From JALUUH01 sp964636675 (GTDB taxonomy: Bacteria > Pseudomonadota > Gammaproteobacteria > S012-40), in contig CAZWUO010000025.1 in the NCBI GenBank assembly GCA_964636675.1, positions 1 through 27,065 of the forward strand: a DNA stretch of 27,065 nt, read 5' to 3'. The position numbers and the translations under genes were made by a program. Below the pieces are notes generated by a model. The model had not been told where the DNA came from, ran no database searches, and was given only the letters and a program-made list of their open reading frames with translations. Below are positions 1-9,076 of the stretch, piece by piece (position 1 is the stretch's first letter; the number at the start of each line of letters is the position of its first letter).

Positions 1-1255
1 CAATTTTAGACGTGGCGTAAATGGCGATAATTTGCTTTCCAAAATTTCTATTCCATGAAATCCCCGTCGAGAGTGCAGAAACCCGCGCTTTTCCGTCTTG
101 TTCCCCAAGAACAAATGAAATGGGGATATCATTCAGATAACTTTGGCTTTGCTTGCTTTCAAAACGTATTATTGCATTGAGTGATTGTTTGAGCCTACGT
201 ATTAATGGATAGTTTAAGCCTATCGCTGTTTGTACGGCATCGCTTCTGATCACTGGGTCAGCTGCACCGCCTGCATCAAGAATAATAGAGCCAGTTGTTC
301 TAACGTGCTGTAGGCTAAAGTTTAGGCCTCGTGCATTTAAAGGCATTGCATAATTAATTGAATATTCGTTGTTGTTTTGGGTGAGACCTGCTTCCACGCG
401 AATTTGATCGCCGCGGCCTGTGAGATTACGATAAGTTCCATTAATCCGCATTTGCTCTTCACCGATGAGCGGTGTGCGAAAGTTATTGACTTGCAAACCG
501 AAAGAGTAGGGGGCTTGTTCTTTGAGTTTTATGCGAAGAATGCTCTCACCTCGATTGATTGCGGGTAATAACTGTGCATTGATTTGTCGAACATGAGGAT
601 CGCGCTCAAATAATTGTAAGTTTTCTTTCAGCTGCGCAACATTGAGAGGTGATGATAAATCAACGCGGATATGCTCTTCAATATAAGCTGTGCGAACATT
701 TTCATTACCTAGTATTTCGATTCTACTCAGTTGGCCTTCTATGGCTTGCAGGCGCACGGTATCATTTTTAATTTCTTGATTAGGGATGATAACACCGGAG
801 TTTAAATAGCCGCGGTCGATATAATGCTGAGTTAGCTCATCCGCTAAATAGCGCAGCTCATCGCTACTGACTTTGCGTTGTTGATAAGGTGCAAACCATT
901 GGTGCAACTCATCTTTACTGAAAACGGTATTCCCGCTGAGTTGAATAGTATGCACGAACATGCTGGCACTTTGATAAGCTGCAAGAGATTCAATTTCTGT
1001 TAAGTTTGCGCGTGGTAGTACTTGGCGCGATTTAGCACTTGTTTTTTTACGTGCTGGCGTTTTTCTTTTAGCTGCGGTACTTTTCTTTTTTTTCTTTGCC
1101 GCACGAACCGTCTCTTTATTCGGGTTTGTGATACTTGGTTTAGCCAACGTATCGGATATCGTTTGAGCCTGTGTTTGCCCGAATAGGAGCAATCCGCCGA
1201 TTAAACTGATCGTAATTAAGTAAATATGCCGATGATTGACGTGTTGGGTATTCAT
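1..1255 (-). CDS. TpsB outer-membrane transporter, ShlB/FhaC/HecB family (partial, 3' end outside window)
   Basis: This reading frame starts at ATG 1255 and runs open off the left edge, giving 418 codons. Residues 1-31 look like a Sec signal peptide ending at QTQA. Residues 51-76 are an unusual Lys/Arg/Ala-rich stretch. From about 100 to 250 there are two POTRA-like segments: VHTIQLSGNTVFSKDEL, then a YIDRGYLNSGVIIPNQ motif typical of the ShlB-type POTRA, then VRLQAIEGQLSRIEILGN. From about 250 onward the chain is beta-barrel-like (NNFRTPLIGEEQMRINGTY, LTGRGDQIRV). In two-partner secretion this Omp85-superfamily barrel recognises the TPS domain of its partner in the periplasm and passes it across the outer membrane. 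The start codon overlaps the stop of the upstream TpsA by 4 nt (ATGA), so the two are translationally coupled. The C-terminal barrel strands cannot be assessed here. Confidence 0.93.
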   Translation of the reverse strand, partial: MNTQHVNHRHIYLITISLIGGLLLFGQTQAQTISDTLAKPSITNPNKETVRAAKKKKKSTAAKRKTPARKKTSAKSRQVLPRANLTEIESLAAYQSASMFVHTIQLSGNTVFSKDELHQWFAPYQQRKVSSDELRYLADELTQHYIDRGYLNSGVIIPNQEIKNDTVRLQAIEGQLSRIEILGNENVRTAYIEEHIRVDLSSPLNVAQLKENLQLFERDPHVRQINAQLLPAINRGESILRIKLKEQAPYSFGLQVNNFRTPLIGEEQMRINGTYRNLTGRGDQIRVEAGLTQNNNEYSINYAMPLNARGLNFSLQHVRTTGSIILDAGGAADPVIRSDAVQTAIGLNYPLIRRLKQSLNAIIRFESKQSQSYLNDIPISFVLGEQDGKARVSALSTGISWNRNFGKQIIAIYATSKI

Positions 1256-3402
1256 AGATAACACTCCATTGACAAATTCTCCACGCTTGCAATATTGTAT
1301 GGTGTTGCCAAATTAGCGTGTTTATTTTCTGGAGATGTGTCGGCTGAAATAAAACTGGGATACCAATCAGCCGGAGTTCTGGTGAGTGGTGTATTGGCTT
1401 TGGCTATGAAGCTACTCGCGTTTTTCAATGATTTATTGGCACAAGGTGTATTCACAAACCGGGGCAGATTAAAGATAACGGGAATCGTTAATACCCGTGT
1501 TTGTGGTTCTTCTTGTTCTGGCGGTTTCGAGATAGCATTATTGGCGTTAATCAATAGTTCCCCGGTTGCACTGGTGGAACTTTTTAGCGATTGAAAAATA
1601 CGCTCGGCGTCAATCGTGACATTGCCATCAGCTTGGGATAACGCTTGAATACTCGTGTCGTTTTGCACGATGTAGTTTAGTGTACCGGTATTATCTCCGG
1701 CCTTGCCGGCAAGTCTTTTATTGTCGCTGCAAGACCTTATCGTGACATTGCCGCCAGATTGCCCCGCTGCGAGAACATTACTATTTGTTAAATTCATACT
1801 GTTGTCGGAGGCGAGATCAATATTACCACCCGATGAAGAAGTGGCGTCTGAGCTAATTAATACTGAATTTATATTGAAGCCTTGATTGGCGCAAAGAGAG
1901 ATATTGCCCGCATCGCCAGTTCCGCTAGCGCTTGTTTTTACTTCGCTATTATCGACTAATGAAATGGTACCCGCTTCGGTGGTAATATCTCCACCTTTTC
2001 CAGTACCTGTTGATTCGGTGGTGATACTAACTCCGCCGTTTGCGCTAAGGGCATCGGTAATAATAATATCCAGTCCCTGGCTATCACCGTTAGATGTTTT
2101 ATTCATCACTGTAGATTGCTTGCTCAGTTGCAAGGATTTTCCACGAATATTGATTTGGCCTGAGCCACCGTTGCCACTCGCCAAGTTGAGTAGATTTCCA
2201 TTGTCCAACACGATGTCGCCACCTTGCAGGTAAATTGATCCACTTTCTCCATTACCGCTTGCATTGGATTTAATTTGCCCGCCTAAAACTTCTAGGCGAT
2301 TAACGGCGGTAATGCGAATATCCGCACCCTGTCCATCACCCGTAGTATCGCTGAAAATCTGTGAGCTATCGTCATCTGCGCTGGCGTTATTATTTTGAAT
2401 GCTAATGTTGTTAGCGGTTATCTGAATTTTACCACCGGCACCAGCGGAATCATTGCGTATACTGATTTGAGCGCCATCTAAAATAAGTTCATCAGCATCG
2501 ATCTCAACGCGCGCGTCATCTCCCGCGAGGTCAATATTATTCTGAATTTGGGAGCCGCTATTCGCAAAAATCTCTCCACCAATGATAAACAGTTTACCGC
2601 CGTTGCCACCGGATAGATCGATCATACTATTAACGAGGTTAATGGATTCGCGTTGGGTGCCTGCACTGAGATTTAGGCCGTTTTCGGTAGATGTAGGACT
2701 TGGGTTGATGGCAACGCTACCGGCTGAACCTACCGCTGCTAAATTGATTCGTCCGGCACTCGCACGTAAGCTAACATCGGTTAAGGTAATCGGGCCGCTA
2801 ACCAATGACAATGTTTGTCCAGCTTGCATTTCAAATACGCTACCTTCGGCAACGATTCCGACCGGTTGTTCGCGGGTAAAACCAAAAGCCGTTGGATTGG
2901 CGACGGATAAGATAGAATTAGTTGCATCTTGTGCGGAATAAAAACGTTCGGCGTTGTCAAACTGAATATAATCCGCAGTCGTCGCATGAAATGATCCACT
3001 GACATCAATACGTGCATTGTTGCCAAATACAATACCATTTGGATTGATTAACCAAAGATTGGCACCTGAAATGCTGCTGCTAAGCGTGCCGTCAATCGAT
3101 GAAAAGCTGCCTCCGGTGACCCGCCCGAAAATATTGCTGATATTACTGGGGCCGCTGAAGTTTGCGCTTTCGTTACTGCTAAGATTGAACGTAGAAAAAC
3201 TATGAAATAAGTTGTTGCCACGGGTTTGCCCAAGGCTTGCATCAATTTGATAGTTTGGTCCTACCAATTGTTGGCTGCTGCCACCTAAGGAACCATCTAA
3301 AATGACGTCAGCGACGACTGTACCAGCGCAGAGCAGGCTGAGCATAATTAAAAATATTTTCATAGGAAAATGGCTTGTCCGTTGTTTAGATAAAATTTTC
3401 AT
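1252..3402 (-). CDS. TpsA exoprotein with filamentous haemagglutinin N-terminal (TPS) domain
   Basis: 716 residues. The signal peptide is clear; Met1 and Met14 (MKIFLIMLSLLCAGTVVA) are both plausible starts and neither has a strong ribosome-binding site. The mature N-terminus has the hallmarks of the TPS secretion domain: DVILDGSLG, the LFHSFSTFNL block, and ANLWLINPNGIVFGNNARID with the NPNGI motif at residues 120-124. The rest is Asn/Ser/Gly-rich with repeated short strands such as GGNIDLAS, GGNVTIRS and ADGNVTID, as expected of a right-handed beta-helix. At about 700 residues it is short compared with classical haemagglutinins, and I see no toxin or cargo domain at the end. Cys654 and Cys714 near the C-terminus may form a loop (see findings). 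It lies directly upstream of and overlaps the TpsB gene, and is downstream of the CHAT and propeller-lipoprotein genes after a 75-bp A/T-rich gap. Confidence 0.93.
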   Translation of the reverse strand: MKILSKQRTSHFPMKIFLIMLSLLCAGTVVADVILDGSLGGSSQQLVGPNYQIDASLGQTRGNNLFHSFSTFNLSSNESANFSGPSNISNIFGRVTGGSFSSIDGTLSSSISGANLWLINPNGIVFGNNARIDVSGSFHATTADYIQFDNAERFYSAQDATNSILSVANPTAFGFTREQPVGIVAEGSVFEMQAGQTLSLVSGPITLTDVSLRASAGRINLAAVGSAGSVAINPSPTSTENGLNLSAGTQRESINLVNSMIDLSGGNGGKLFIIGGEIFANSGSQIQNNIDLAGDDARVEIDADELILDGAQISIRNDSAGAGGKIQITANNISIQNNNASADDDSSQIFSDTTGDGQGADIRITAVNRLEVLGGQIKSNASGNGESGSIYLQGGDIVLDNGNLLNLASGNGGSGQINIRGKSLQLSKQSTVMNKTSNGDSQGLDIIITDALSANGGVSITTESTGTGKGGDITTEAGTISLVDNSEVKTSASGTGDAGNISLCANQGFNINSVLISSDATSSSGGNIDLASDNSMNLTNSNVLAAGQSGGNVTIRSCSDNKRLAGKAGDNTGTLNYIVQNDTSIQALSQADGNVTIDAERIFQSLKSSTSATGELLINANNAISKPPEQEEPQTRVLTIPVIFNLPRFVNTPCANKSLKNASSFIAKANTPLTRTPADWYPSFISADTSPENKHANLATPYNIASVENLSMECYL

Positions 3403-3477
3403 AGTTTTTTAATAAAAGTCTTTTGATAAAAGCATTTCGATAAATAGTGTCTTTATAAATAATAATACTTTTTTGGC

Positions 3478-6400
3478 TTACCAGGGTGGTGGATATCTAG
3501 GCCATTTTTGGGTCTCTCCGGTATTTTTGTCCACGGCTGCAAGATGAATGCTATTGACGCCGTTAGTTGTGGCAAAACGGCCGCCAAGGTAAATGACTTG
3601 GCCATAAGCTGCCATTGCATTGACCTTGATTATTTCGGTATCGGGCGAGGGCGCAGGAATCAATTTTGGGTTCCAGTCCAGTAATTCGGAAGGATCCGTT
3701 CTTGAGATTGCCGCGACAATTTCGTGGGTCACGCCAATCGTCTGCCAAGTAAAAGAACCCGCAGTATAGATGGCGTTGGAGTCCACTAGTAATTGCTGTA
3801 TTTGGCCGGTAGATCGTGGTACCTGCCAAGCTATATTGCCGGCATTGTCTAATTCAGCGATGACAGTGTTGTATGCCGAGGGTCCATCGCTATAAGCAAC
3901 ATAGCGGGAGTTATCACTGGCTATTGCGATAGCATCAATTGAAGTCGCGTCAATAGTCGTCCAAGGCAATATCAATGTCGCCGGCATTGGCACAAAATCA
4001 AGGTCTAATTCGCCATTGTTATTAAATCTGGCTATTTGATGGCGCTCTAGGCCTGCGATACTGGAAAAAGTGCCAGCGACATCAAGTTCATCACTAAAAT
4101 TTGTCGCCAGTTGATAAGTATCCGGTTTTCCAGAAGGATTCCAATCGGTTAGCACGCCGTTTAAATCAATAGCCGCAAGGTTGATTCGCTCTACATCATT
4201 AATGTGCAAAAATTTCCCAGCGATATACAATTCGCTATTGTGTAGCACAACAGAACTTATAGCAGAAAAACCTTCATTATTCGTCACCGCTGGCGCAAAG
4301 TCATCAATCAGCTCACCAGCGGATGTAATCGCGGCTAAGTGGGTACGTGGTTTACCATTTATTTCACGGAAATCTCCAGCAACATAAATAGTATCGTTAT
4401 CTATGTTAAATGATGTTACTGGGTTTTCTTTATTGCCGAGTGTGATCGCCGGGTTCCAATTGGCAAGTTCGCCATCGCTTTCGAATGCGGCTAAATGCGG
4501 GATGGCTTGCTTCATTAAGCCGAGATTTGAATTACTCGTGATAAAAAGCAAATTGTCGATGATGGTAATTTGTCTGATTTCAGCGAAAACACCACCAATT
4601 GAGACGAGATCTGGATTCCAATCCAATAGAGTCCCGCTGTTATTGTCAACGGCTGCGAGTTTAAAACGCGTATTTTGATTGATAGAGCTAAATTTTCCTG
4701 CGATATAAATATCACCATTGTTACTGACGGCAAGACTTCTAACCGAATCATTAATCACGGGTGCCCAGGGCAATAGCTGGTTGTTTGCATCAAAAGCGGC
4801 CATGCCACTCCGTTGTTGCTGATTAATATTATTAAAAATGCCCGCAATATATAGATTGCTGCCATCGCTAGCAAGCGCTGTTATGGCACCCCCCGTGATG
4901 TTGGGAGTAAAATTTGTTTGATATACACCCTCCGCATTAAATGCTGTGAGGTGTTGCAGATTCCCTTGGTCTGTTCTAAATGCTCCGGCAACGAATATTG
5001 AATTGTTTGCGTAGCTAATGTCCCATACATAGTTTTCAAAACTATGAGTCCAGACTGATTTTGAGTTATCCAGAGATATCATTGAGACGTAATTATAATT
5101 CGGCTGGCCTACTGGAGTGAAAAACCCGGCGATATATAATTCATTGCCATTCTGCGCAAAGTGGTTGATTCTTCCAGTTACCTCAGGTGTAAAGTCGGTT
5201 AATTCTGCGTTGGCATCGAGTGCGCCTAGATACTCGCGATCTTCCCCATTTATTTGGGTAAATAGTCCACCAACATATAAAACATTATTGTAATAGGCGA
5301 GCGAACTCACCGAGCCATTAATTTCTGGTTGCCATTGCGCATCAAGTGCGCCATCAGCGTGCAGTCTTGCGAGCGCTTTGCGCGGAATACCATCAATTGA
5401 AGTGAAACCACCTGCGATGAAATATCCTCCCTGATCATCTTTTATGATCGCGGTAATGGTTCCGCCATCTAAATTGGGCGCAATTATTGGTATAAAGTCT
5501 GCGGGTGTTGTAGCGTCGATTCGCAGGCCTGAAAAATTACCAATACGCAGACTATAGTGCTCAAATGCCCCGCCGACATAAACCCGGCCATCGTCAGCCA
5601 CTGTGAGTGCAGTAACGCTGCCATCAAGTGCGATTTCATTAGGTCGTGCGTTGACTTTTTGGGTGAGTGAATCAGTCCCCGGAAACACGGCTTCGATGAT
5701 AAAAAAAGCGAGTGCATTATTCGGCAAATTTTCGATGACGATCGGTGACTCTGCGTTGTTGATTGAAAAGCCGTCAAGCGGGATGGAATTTGTGGTGTTT
5801 AAATCACGATTTGGTGCATAGTGTAAAATATATTGCTCAGCACCCAGGTCATTCCACGAAACTTGCACTTGGCCATCCCAGGGTAATACTTTCACGTCTA
5901 GCTGAGACTCAAATTTTGGACCACATTGTAATGGTATTAGTATGTCACTGTTGGTGATTTGGCCATTTGCATTGACGAGTTCACATGTTTGCACAGGATT
6001 CTGATTTGTTGACAGTACAACGTTGTAGTTTTCTTGTGGTTTCAAACGTGTGTTGAATTCGTAAACACCAGGTGCATTTACTGGTAAGGTTTCATTGTTA
6101 TTCAAGCTGATTGAACGAAGTGTTAGTAATCCAGTGACTTGTACACTAATCGCAAAATCCATTACGACGATATCTTCACAAGCGATTTCAAATGATACCT
6201 GTGTTGTTGATGCATCGATGGCCGAGAGGTTTTGTATTTCGCAAATTTGTTGCGCAGATTGCTCTGTGATGGTTAGTGGAGTGAGCTGCTCTGTGGGTGA
6301 AAACTGAAATTCGAATTCACCATTTTGTGAAATGAAAAAAGTACTGCCGTTAGCGGCGGTGAGCGTGATGGATTCGGCCAAACCGGATGCATTGCCTTTA

Positions 6401-6849
6401 ACGATTAGCGGTGTTGTGACGGTTTCGTTGAAACAAATAATAACGACCGAGGTCACATTGCTGCCGCTAATAATTCCATTAGCATTCTGTAATTCACACC
6501 TTTGCTCCTGTGGTTTACTTTCTATGTCGATGGCAAAGTCATCTCCACTCGTCATATTCCCCGCAAAAAAGAAACTACCATTTTTGTTGAGTTCGATACG
6601 TTGTTGATCCCCATTGCGTAATACGAGGGTACCCTTTAACCCAATAGTTTGACCGCCGAGCTTGAATTTTTTTTCTCTTGACTCTGTTGTGATATTTGCT
6701 GGCGTATTGATATTTAGATTATTTTCATCTTCATCACCGGTAATGCCTAAGCCGCAGGCACTTAATAAGCCTATATACATGGTAATTAATAGATAAAAAA
6801 AGCAATTATTGCGTTTGTTTAATAGGTGTTGAAATGATATTTTTTTCAT
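3478..6849 (-). CDS. large lipoprotein with delta-60 (DUF5122-like) beta-propeller-type repeats
   Basis: 1123 residues from the ATG at 6849, chosen over an upstream in-frame TTG at 6870 because the latter lies inside the preceding CHAT gene. The signal sequence ends in a lipobox, LSAC with Cys32 as the lipidated residue; Gly follows, so outer-membrane sorting is expected. Three tandem modules of about 80 residues (about 60-141, 148-226, 235-311) each end with a Cys pair 20-21 residues apart (C118/C139, C203/C224, C289/C309). A fibronectin III-like segment spans about 315-400. From about 408 to the end there are about twelve repeats with the core Y-[IV]-[AG]-G-x-F (YVGGAF, FIAGGF, YIAGKF, YVAGDF, YLGGRF), the signature of delta-60 repeats. 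Proposed role: surface-exposed binding scaffold; no catalytic site is visible. It starts 4 nt after the CHAT stop codon, so the two are very likely co-translated. Confidence 0.85.
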   Translation of the reverse strand: MKKISFQHLLNKRNNCFFYLLITMYIGLLSACGLGITGDEDENNLNINTPANITTESREKKFKLGGQTIGLKGTLVLRNGDQQRIELNKNGSFFFAGNMTSGDDFAIDIESKPQEQRCELQNANGIISGSNVTSVVIICFNETVTTPLIVKGNASGLAESITLTAANGSTFFISQNGEFEFQFSPTEQLTPLTITEQSAQQICEIQNLSAIDASTTQVSFEIACEDIVVMDFAISVQVTGLLTLRSISLNNNETLPVNAPGVYEFNTRLKPQENYNVVLSTNQNPVQTCELVNANGQITNSDILIPLQCGPKFESQLDVKVLPWDGQVQVSWNDLGAEQYILHYAPNRDLNTTNSIPLDGFSINNAESPIVIENLPNNALAFFIIEAVFPGTDSLTQKVNARPNEIALDGSVTALTVADDGRVYVGGAFEHYSLRIGNFSGLRIDATTPADFIPIIAPNLDGGTITAIIKDDQGGYFIAGGFTSIDGIPRKALARLHADGALDAQWQPEINGSVSSLAYYNNVLYVGGLFTQINGEDREYLGALDANAELTDFTPEVTGRINHFAQNGNELYIAGFFTPVGQPNYNYVSMISLDNSKSVWTHSFENYVWDISYANNSIFVAGAFRTDQGNLQHLTAFNAEGVYQTNFTPNITGGAITALASDGSNLYIAGIFNNINQQQRSGMAAFDANNQLLPWAPVINDSVRSLAVSNNGDIYIAGKFSSINQNTRFKLAAVDNNSGTLLDWNPDLVSIGGVFAEIRQITIIDNLLFITSNSNLGLMKQAIPHLAAFESDGELANWNPAITLGNKENPVTSFNIDNDTIYVAGDFREINGKPRTHLAAITSAGELIDDFAPAVTNNEGFSAISSVVLHNSELYIAGKFLHINDVERINLAAIDLNGVLTDWNPSGKPDTYQLATNFSDELDVAGTFSSIAGLERHQIARFNNNGELDLDFVPMPATLILPWTTIDATSIDAIAIASDNSRYVAYSDGPSAYNTVIAELDNAGNIAWQVPRSTGQIQQLLVDSNAIYTAGSFTWQTIGVTHEIVAAISRTDPSELLDWNPKLIPAPSPDTEIIKVNAMAAYGQVIYLGGRFATTNGVNSIHLAAVDKNTGETQKWPRYPPPW

Positions 6850-6853
6850 CGGT

Positions 6854-9076
6854 TTATAGCCAGTTTCCAATGAGTATAAAGGGTGCCCAATAATTTGGAT
6901 GCTTATAACGTTTGCTCTTAATGAGTTTCAATTGTGCTTGCTGTAAGGCCTGAGCTTTGCTTACGCTGGGTAGTTTAAGTTGTTGGTAAAATTTTTCGAT
7001 TAATTGTGCAGTAGCCGCATCGCTAATAAACCAGAGGGTGGCAACGGCGCTTCTTACACCGGCTTTCACCGCAACTCCAGCGAGGCCTAATGCGGCACGT
7101 TCATCGCCTGTTGCAGTTTGACAAGCGCTGAGTACGAGTAAATCCAGCGGAGAGTTTTGATAACGACGCGTGAGCATGATTTTTTCAAGATTATTAATTG
7201 TCAATTTTCGATTGTGACCGAGCAAATAGGATTTTCGAAAGTCGCTATTGAATTCACCATGGGTGGCGATGTGTACAACATCATAACGTCCTTCTGTTAT
7301 TTCCTCGCTGATACGATCTATGGTGAAGGTTTCATTTTTCAAAATGACGGCGTCGTACATACTAGCGATATTTTCTATTTCCTTATCAACACTTGGTAAG
7401 GCATCGTAACCCTGAACCGCGTGCGACAAACCATTGACTAATACTTGGCGTTTGTTAATCGGATAGGCTTGAGTATTCGTGAGTTGCAAGCTGGGTGTAG
7501 TGACGACTGCATATTTTTCAATCAGGTATTGCTCGCCATCAAATAATGCAGCCATCGGTAAGGTGCGCAAAATTCCAAGCGGCACAAAAACGAGGGTGTT
7601 TGCCTGGCTTATCTCGGTTTCCATAGGCCGAATAAGCTGATCATATAAGCGGATGGACAATTCACGAAACTCTGAATTAAATTTATAATTACTAATTGAT
7701 TCACGGTAGGCATTGACGGCCTTAATCATCTGCTCGCGCTTGGCCGTTTTAGTGAATAGCGCGAGCTTGTTTTGGTGTTTTACCAATAAGACGACGCGTT
7801 CTGCGAGAATCAAAGGGTATATCGCAATCGTTGCATTGTCGTCGATAGTATTGGTATCACGAATATCGTCTTCTTCAAAACAGGCGCTTTGAAAATAATT
7901 TTCGATTTCGGAAATAGCGAATTGTTCTATGCTATTGAGTAATTGGGCCAGTAGTTCTTGTTTTTGTACTTCGTCATGTGTGCGCTCTATGACATCAACA
8001 AATAACGAAAAGTATTGATTGTATATAGGTACAATAGACTGCTTAAAACTGTCGTAGTGGCTAACCATGAGTTGGTGACGTACTTTTTTAAGCGCGCGGA
8101 GGGTTAATCGATAAGCAACTAAAGCTTCGTCGTTACGTTGCTGAGCATACAGTATGCGTCCTAATTGCCATCCCCAACGATACTCTAATTCGCTGGCGTT
8201 CATTTCTTGTGCTTGAAAAACGGCACGGCGTGTATAGCTAAGCGCTTCTGCAAAACGCTTTTCATCCTCGTAGAGCTTGCCTATTGAGCCAAGAGCATAG
8301 GAGAGTAAACGCTGATCGTTTAATGCCTTGCTTTGTTTAATAACATCACTGAACAACTGGAAGGCCTGTAATCTAAATTCTTCATTTAAACCCAGTTGTT
8401 TTTGCGCATTGTGCATAAACGTGGCTAAAGACGAAGTGAATTCTGCACGTTGCTGGCTTTCCGGTAATGCATTAATGGCTTGAGCCACGGCTGAAAATTG
8501 TTGTTTTAAACCCTTGGTATACTGACTAGAGATGGCTGTATTAATGGCATTAAGCGATATTCGAAGTCGCAAGCCGCTGTCAGCATCTTTGGATAAATTG
8601 AATAGAGCTGCATTAAACTGGAGTCGCGCATTTTCAAAATCTCCAATGTCTACTTTTGCCTTACCTAAGTCATTTTGCAGTAGTGGAATTAATCCAGTCT
8701 TGTTATTTTTTTTTGCGATACTTAGCATTCTCTGCAAAGTATCAACGCTGGCTTCGCGTTGACTCGCATTTTTGTTTAATAAACTCATTTGGCGCACTAA
8801 ATGATGATAGTGCTTGGCATCTATTGGGTAGTTTAAAGCGATATTCAGCAGCCGCTTATTAAGTGCTTCTGCATTTAGTGGGGTATTCATGTTTTGGGGC
8901 TTGTCTACGCGAGAACTAACTGGGGTGTTAACGGGTAGGGTCAAATTTTCTGCGGTGGTTTCAGGTACCGTTGCGGTTTTTGATGCAAGAGCTGTAGGCA
9001 ATAATACAGCACATATTGCAATAGACATAAAACCGGTAATTGCCAGGTTTCTCTTTATTTGAGTTTTGTTACCCAT
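6854..9076 (-). CDS. secreted TPR-CHAT domain protein (caspase-like cysteine protease fold)
   Basis: 740 residues from ATG 9076, chosen because it places a clean signal peptide (positively charged MGNKTQIKRN, hydrophobic core, ALA cleavage site near residue 31) at the N-terminus. The longer frame begins with a TTG and a non-signal stretch. Residues about 60-400 are helical with TPR-like repeats (for example LGSIGKLYEDEKRFAEALSY and the following repeat). The C-terminal CHAT domain, about 480-740, contains VFVPLGILRTLPMAALFDG, the catalytic histidine block HIATHGEF (His606, codon 7259-7261) and the cysteine block LSACQTATGDE (Cys652, codon 7121-7123), followed by AALGLAGVAVKAGVRSAVAT and a C-terminal NYWAPFILIGNW. 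Both members of the His/Cys dyad are present, so proteolytic activity is plausible. CHAT proteins are usually cytoplasmic; this one is predicted to be periplasmic or surface-associated. Its genes downstream are a propeller lipoprotein and a two-partner secretion pair. Confidence 0.92.
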   Translation of the reverse strand: MGNKTQIKRNLAITGFMSIAICAVLLPTALASKTATVPETTAENLTLPVNTPVSSRVDKPQNMNTPLNAEALNKRLLNIALNYPIDAKHYHHLVRQMSLLNKNASQREASVDTLQRMLSIAKKNNKTGLIPLLQNDLGKAKVDIGDFENARLQFNAALFNLSKDADSGLRLRISLNAINTAISSQYTKGLKQQFSAVAQAINALPESQQRAEFTSSLATFMHNAQKQLGLNEEFRLQAFQLFSDVIKQSKALNDQRLLSYALGSIGKLYEDEKRFAEALSYTRRAVFQAQEMNASELEYRWGWQLGRILYAQQRNDEALVAYRLTLRALKKVRHQLMVSHYDSFKQSIVPIYNQYFSLFVDVIERTHDEVQKQELLAQLLNSIEQFAISEIENYFQSACFEEDDIRDTNTIDDNATIAIYPLILAERVVLLVKHQNKLALFTKTAKREQMIKAVNAYRESISNYKFNSEFRELSIRLYDQLIRPMETEISQANTLVFVPLGILRTLPMAALFDGEQYLIEKYAVVTTPSLQLTNTQAYPINKRQVLVNGLSHAVQGYDALPSVDKEIENIASMYDAVILKNETFTIDRISEEITEGRYDVVHIATHGEFNSDFRKSYLLGHNRKLTINNLEKIMLTRRYQNSPLDLLVLSACQTATGDERAALGLAGVAVKAGVRSAVATLWFISDAATAQLIEKFYQQLKLPSVSKAQALQQAQLKLIKSKRYKHPNYWAPFILIGNWL

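Noticed and set aside
1295..3205. Several plus-strand open frames opposite the TpsA gene
   Set aside because: They are antisense to a well-supported gene, have no ribosome-binding sites or family motifs, and arise from the low-stop composition of the repeat-rich coding strand.
3478..5640. DNA-level tandem repeats or CRISPR-like array in the propeller gene
   Set aside because: The repetition is at protein level only, with diverged nucleotides and unequal spacing, as expected of propeller blades.
6850..6870. Upstream TTG start for the propeller lipoprotein
   Set aside because: It would place seven extra residues inside the CHAT gene. The ATG at 6849 begins a standard lipoprotein signal and follows the CHAT stop by 4 nt.
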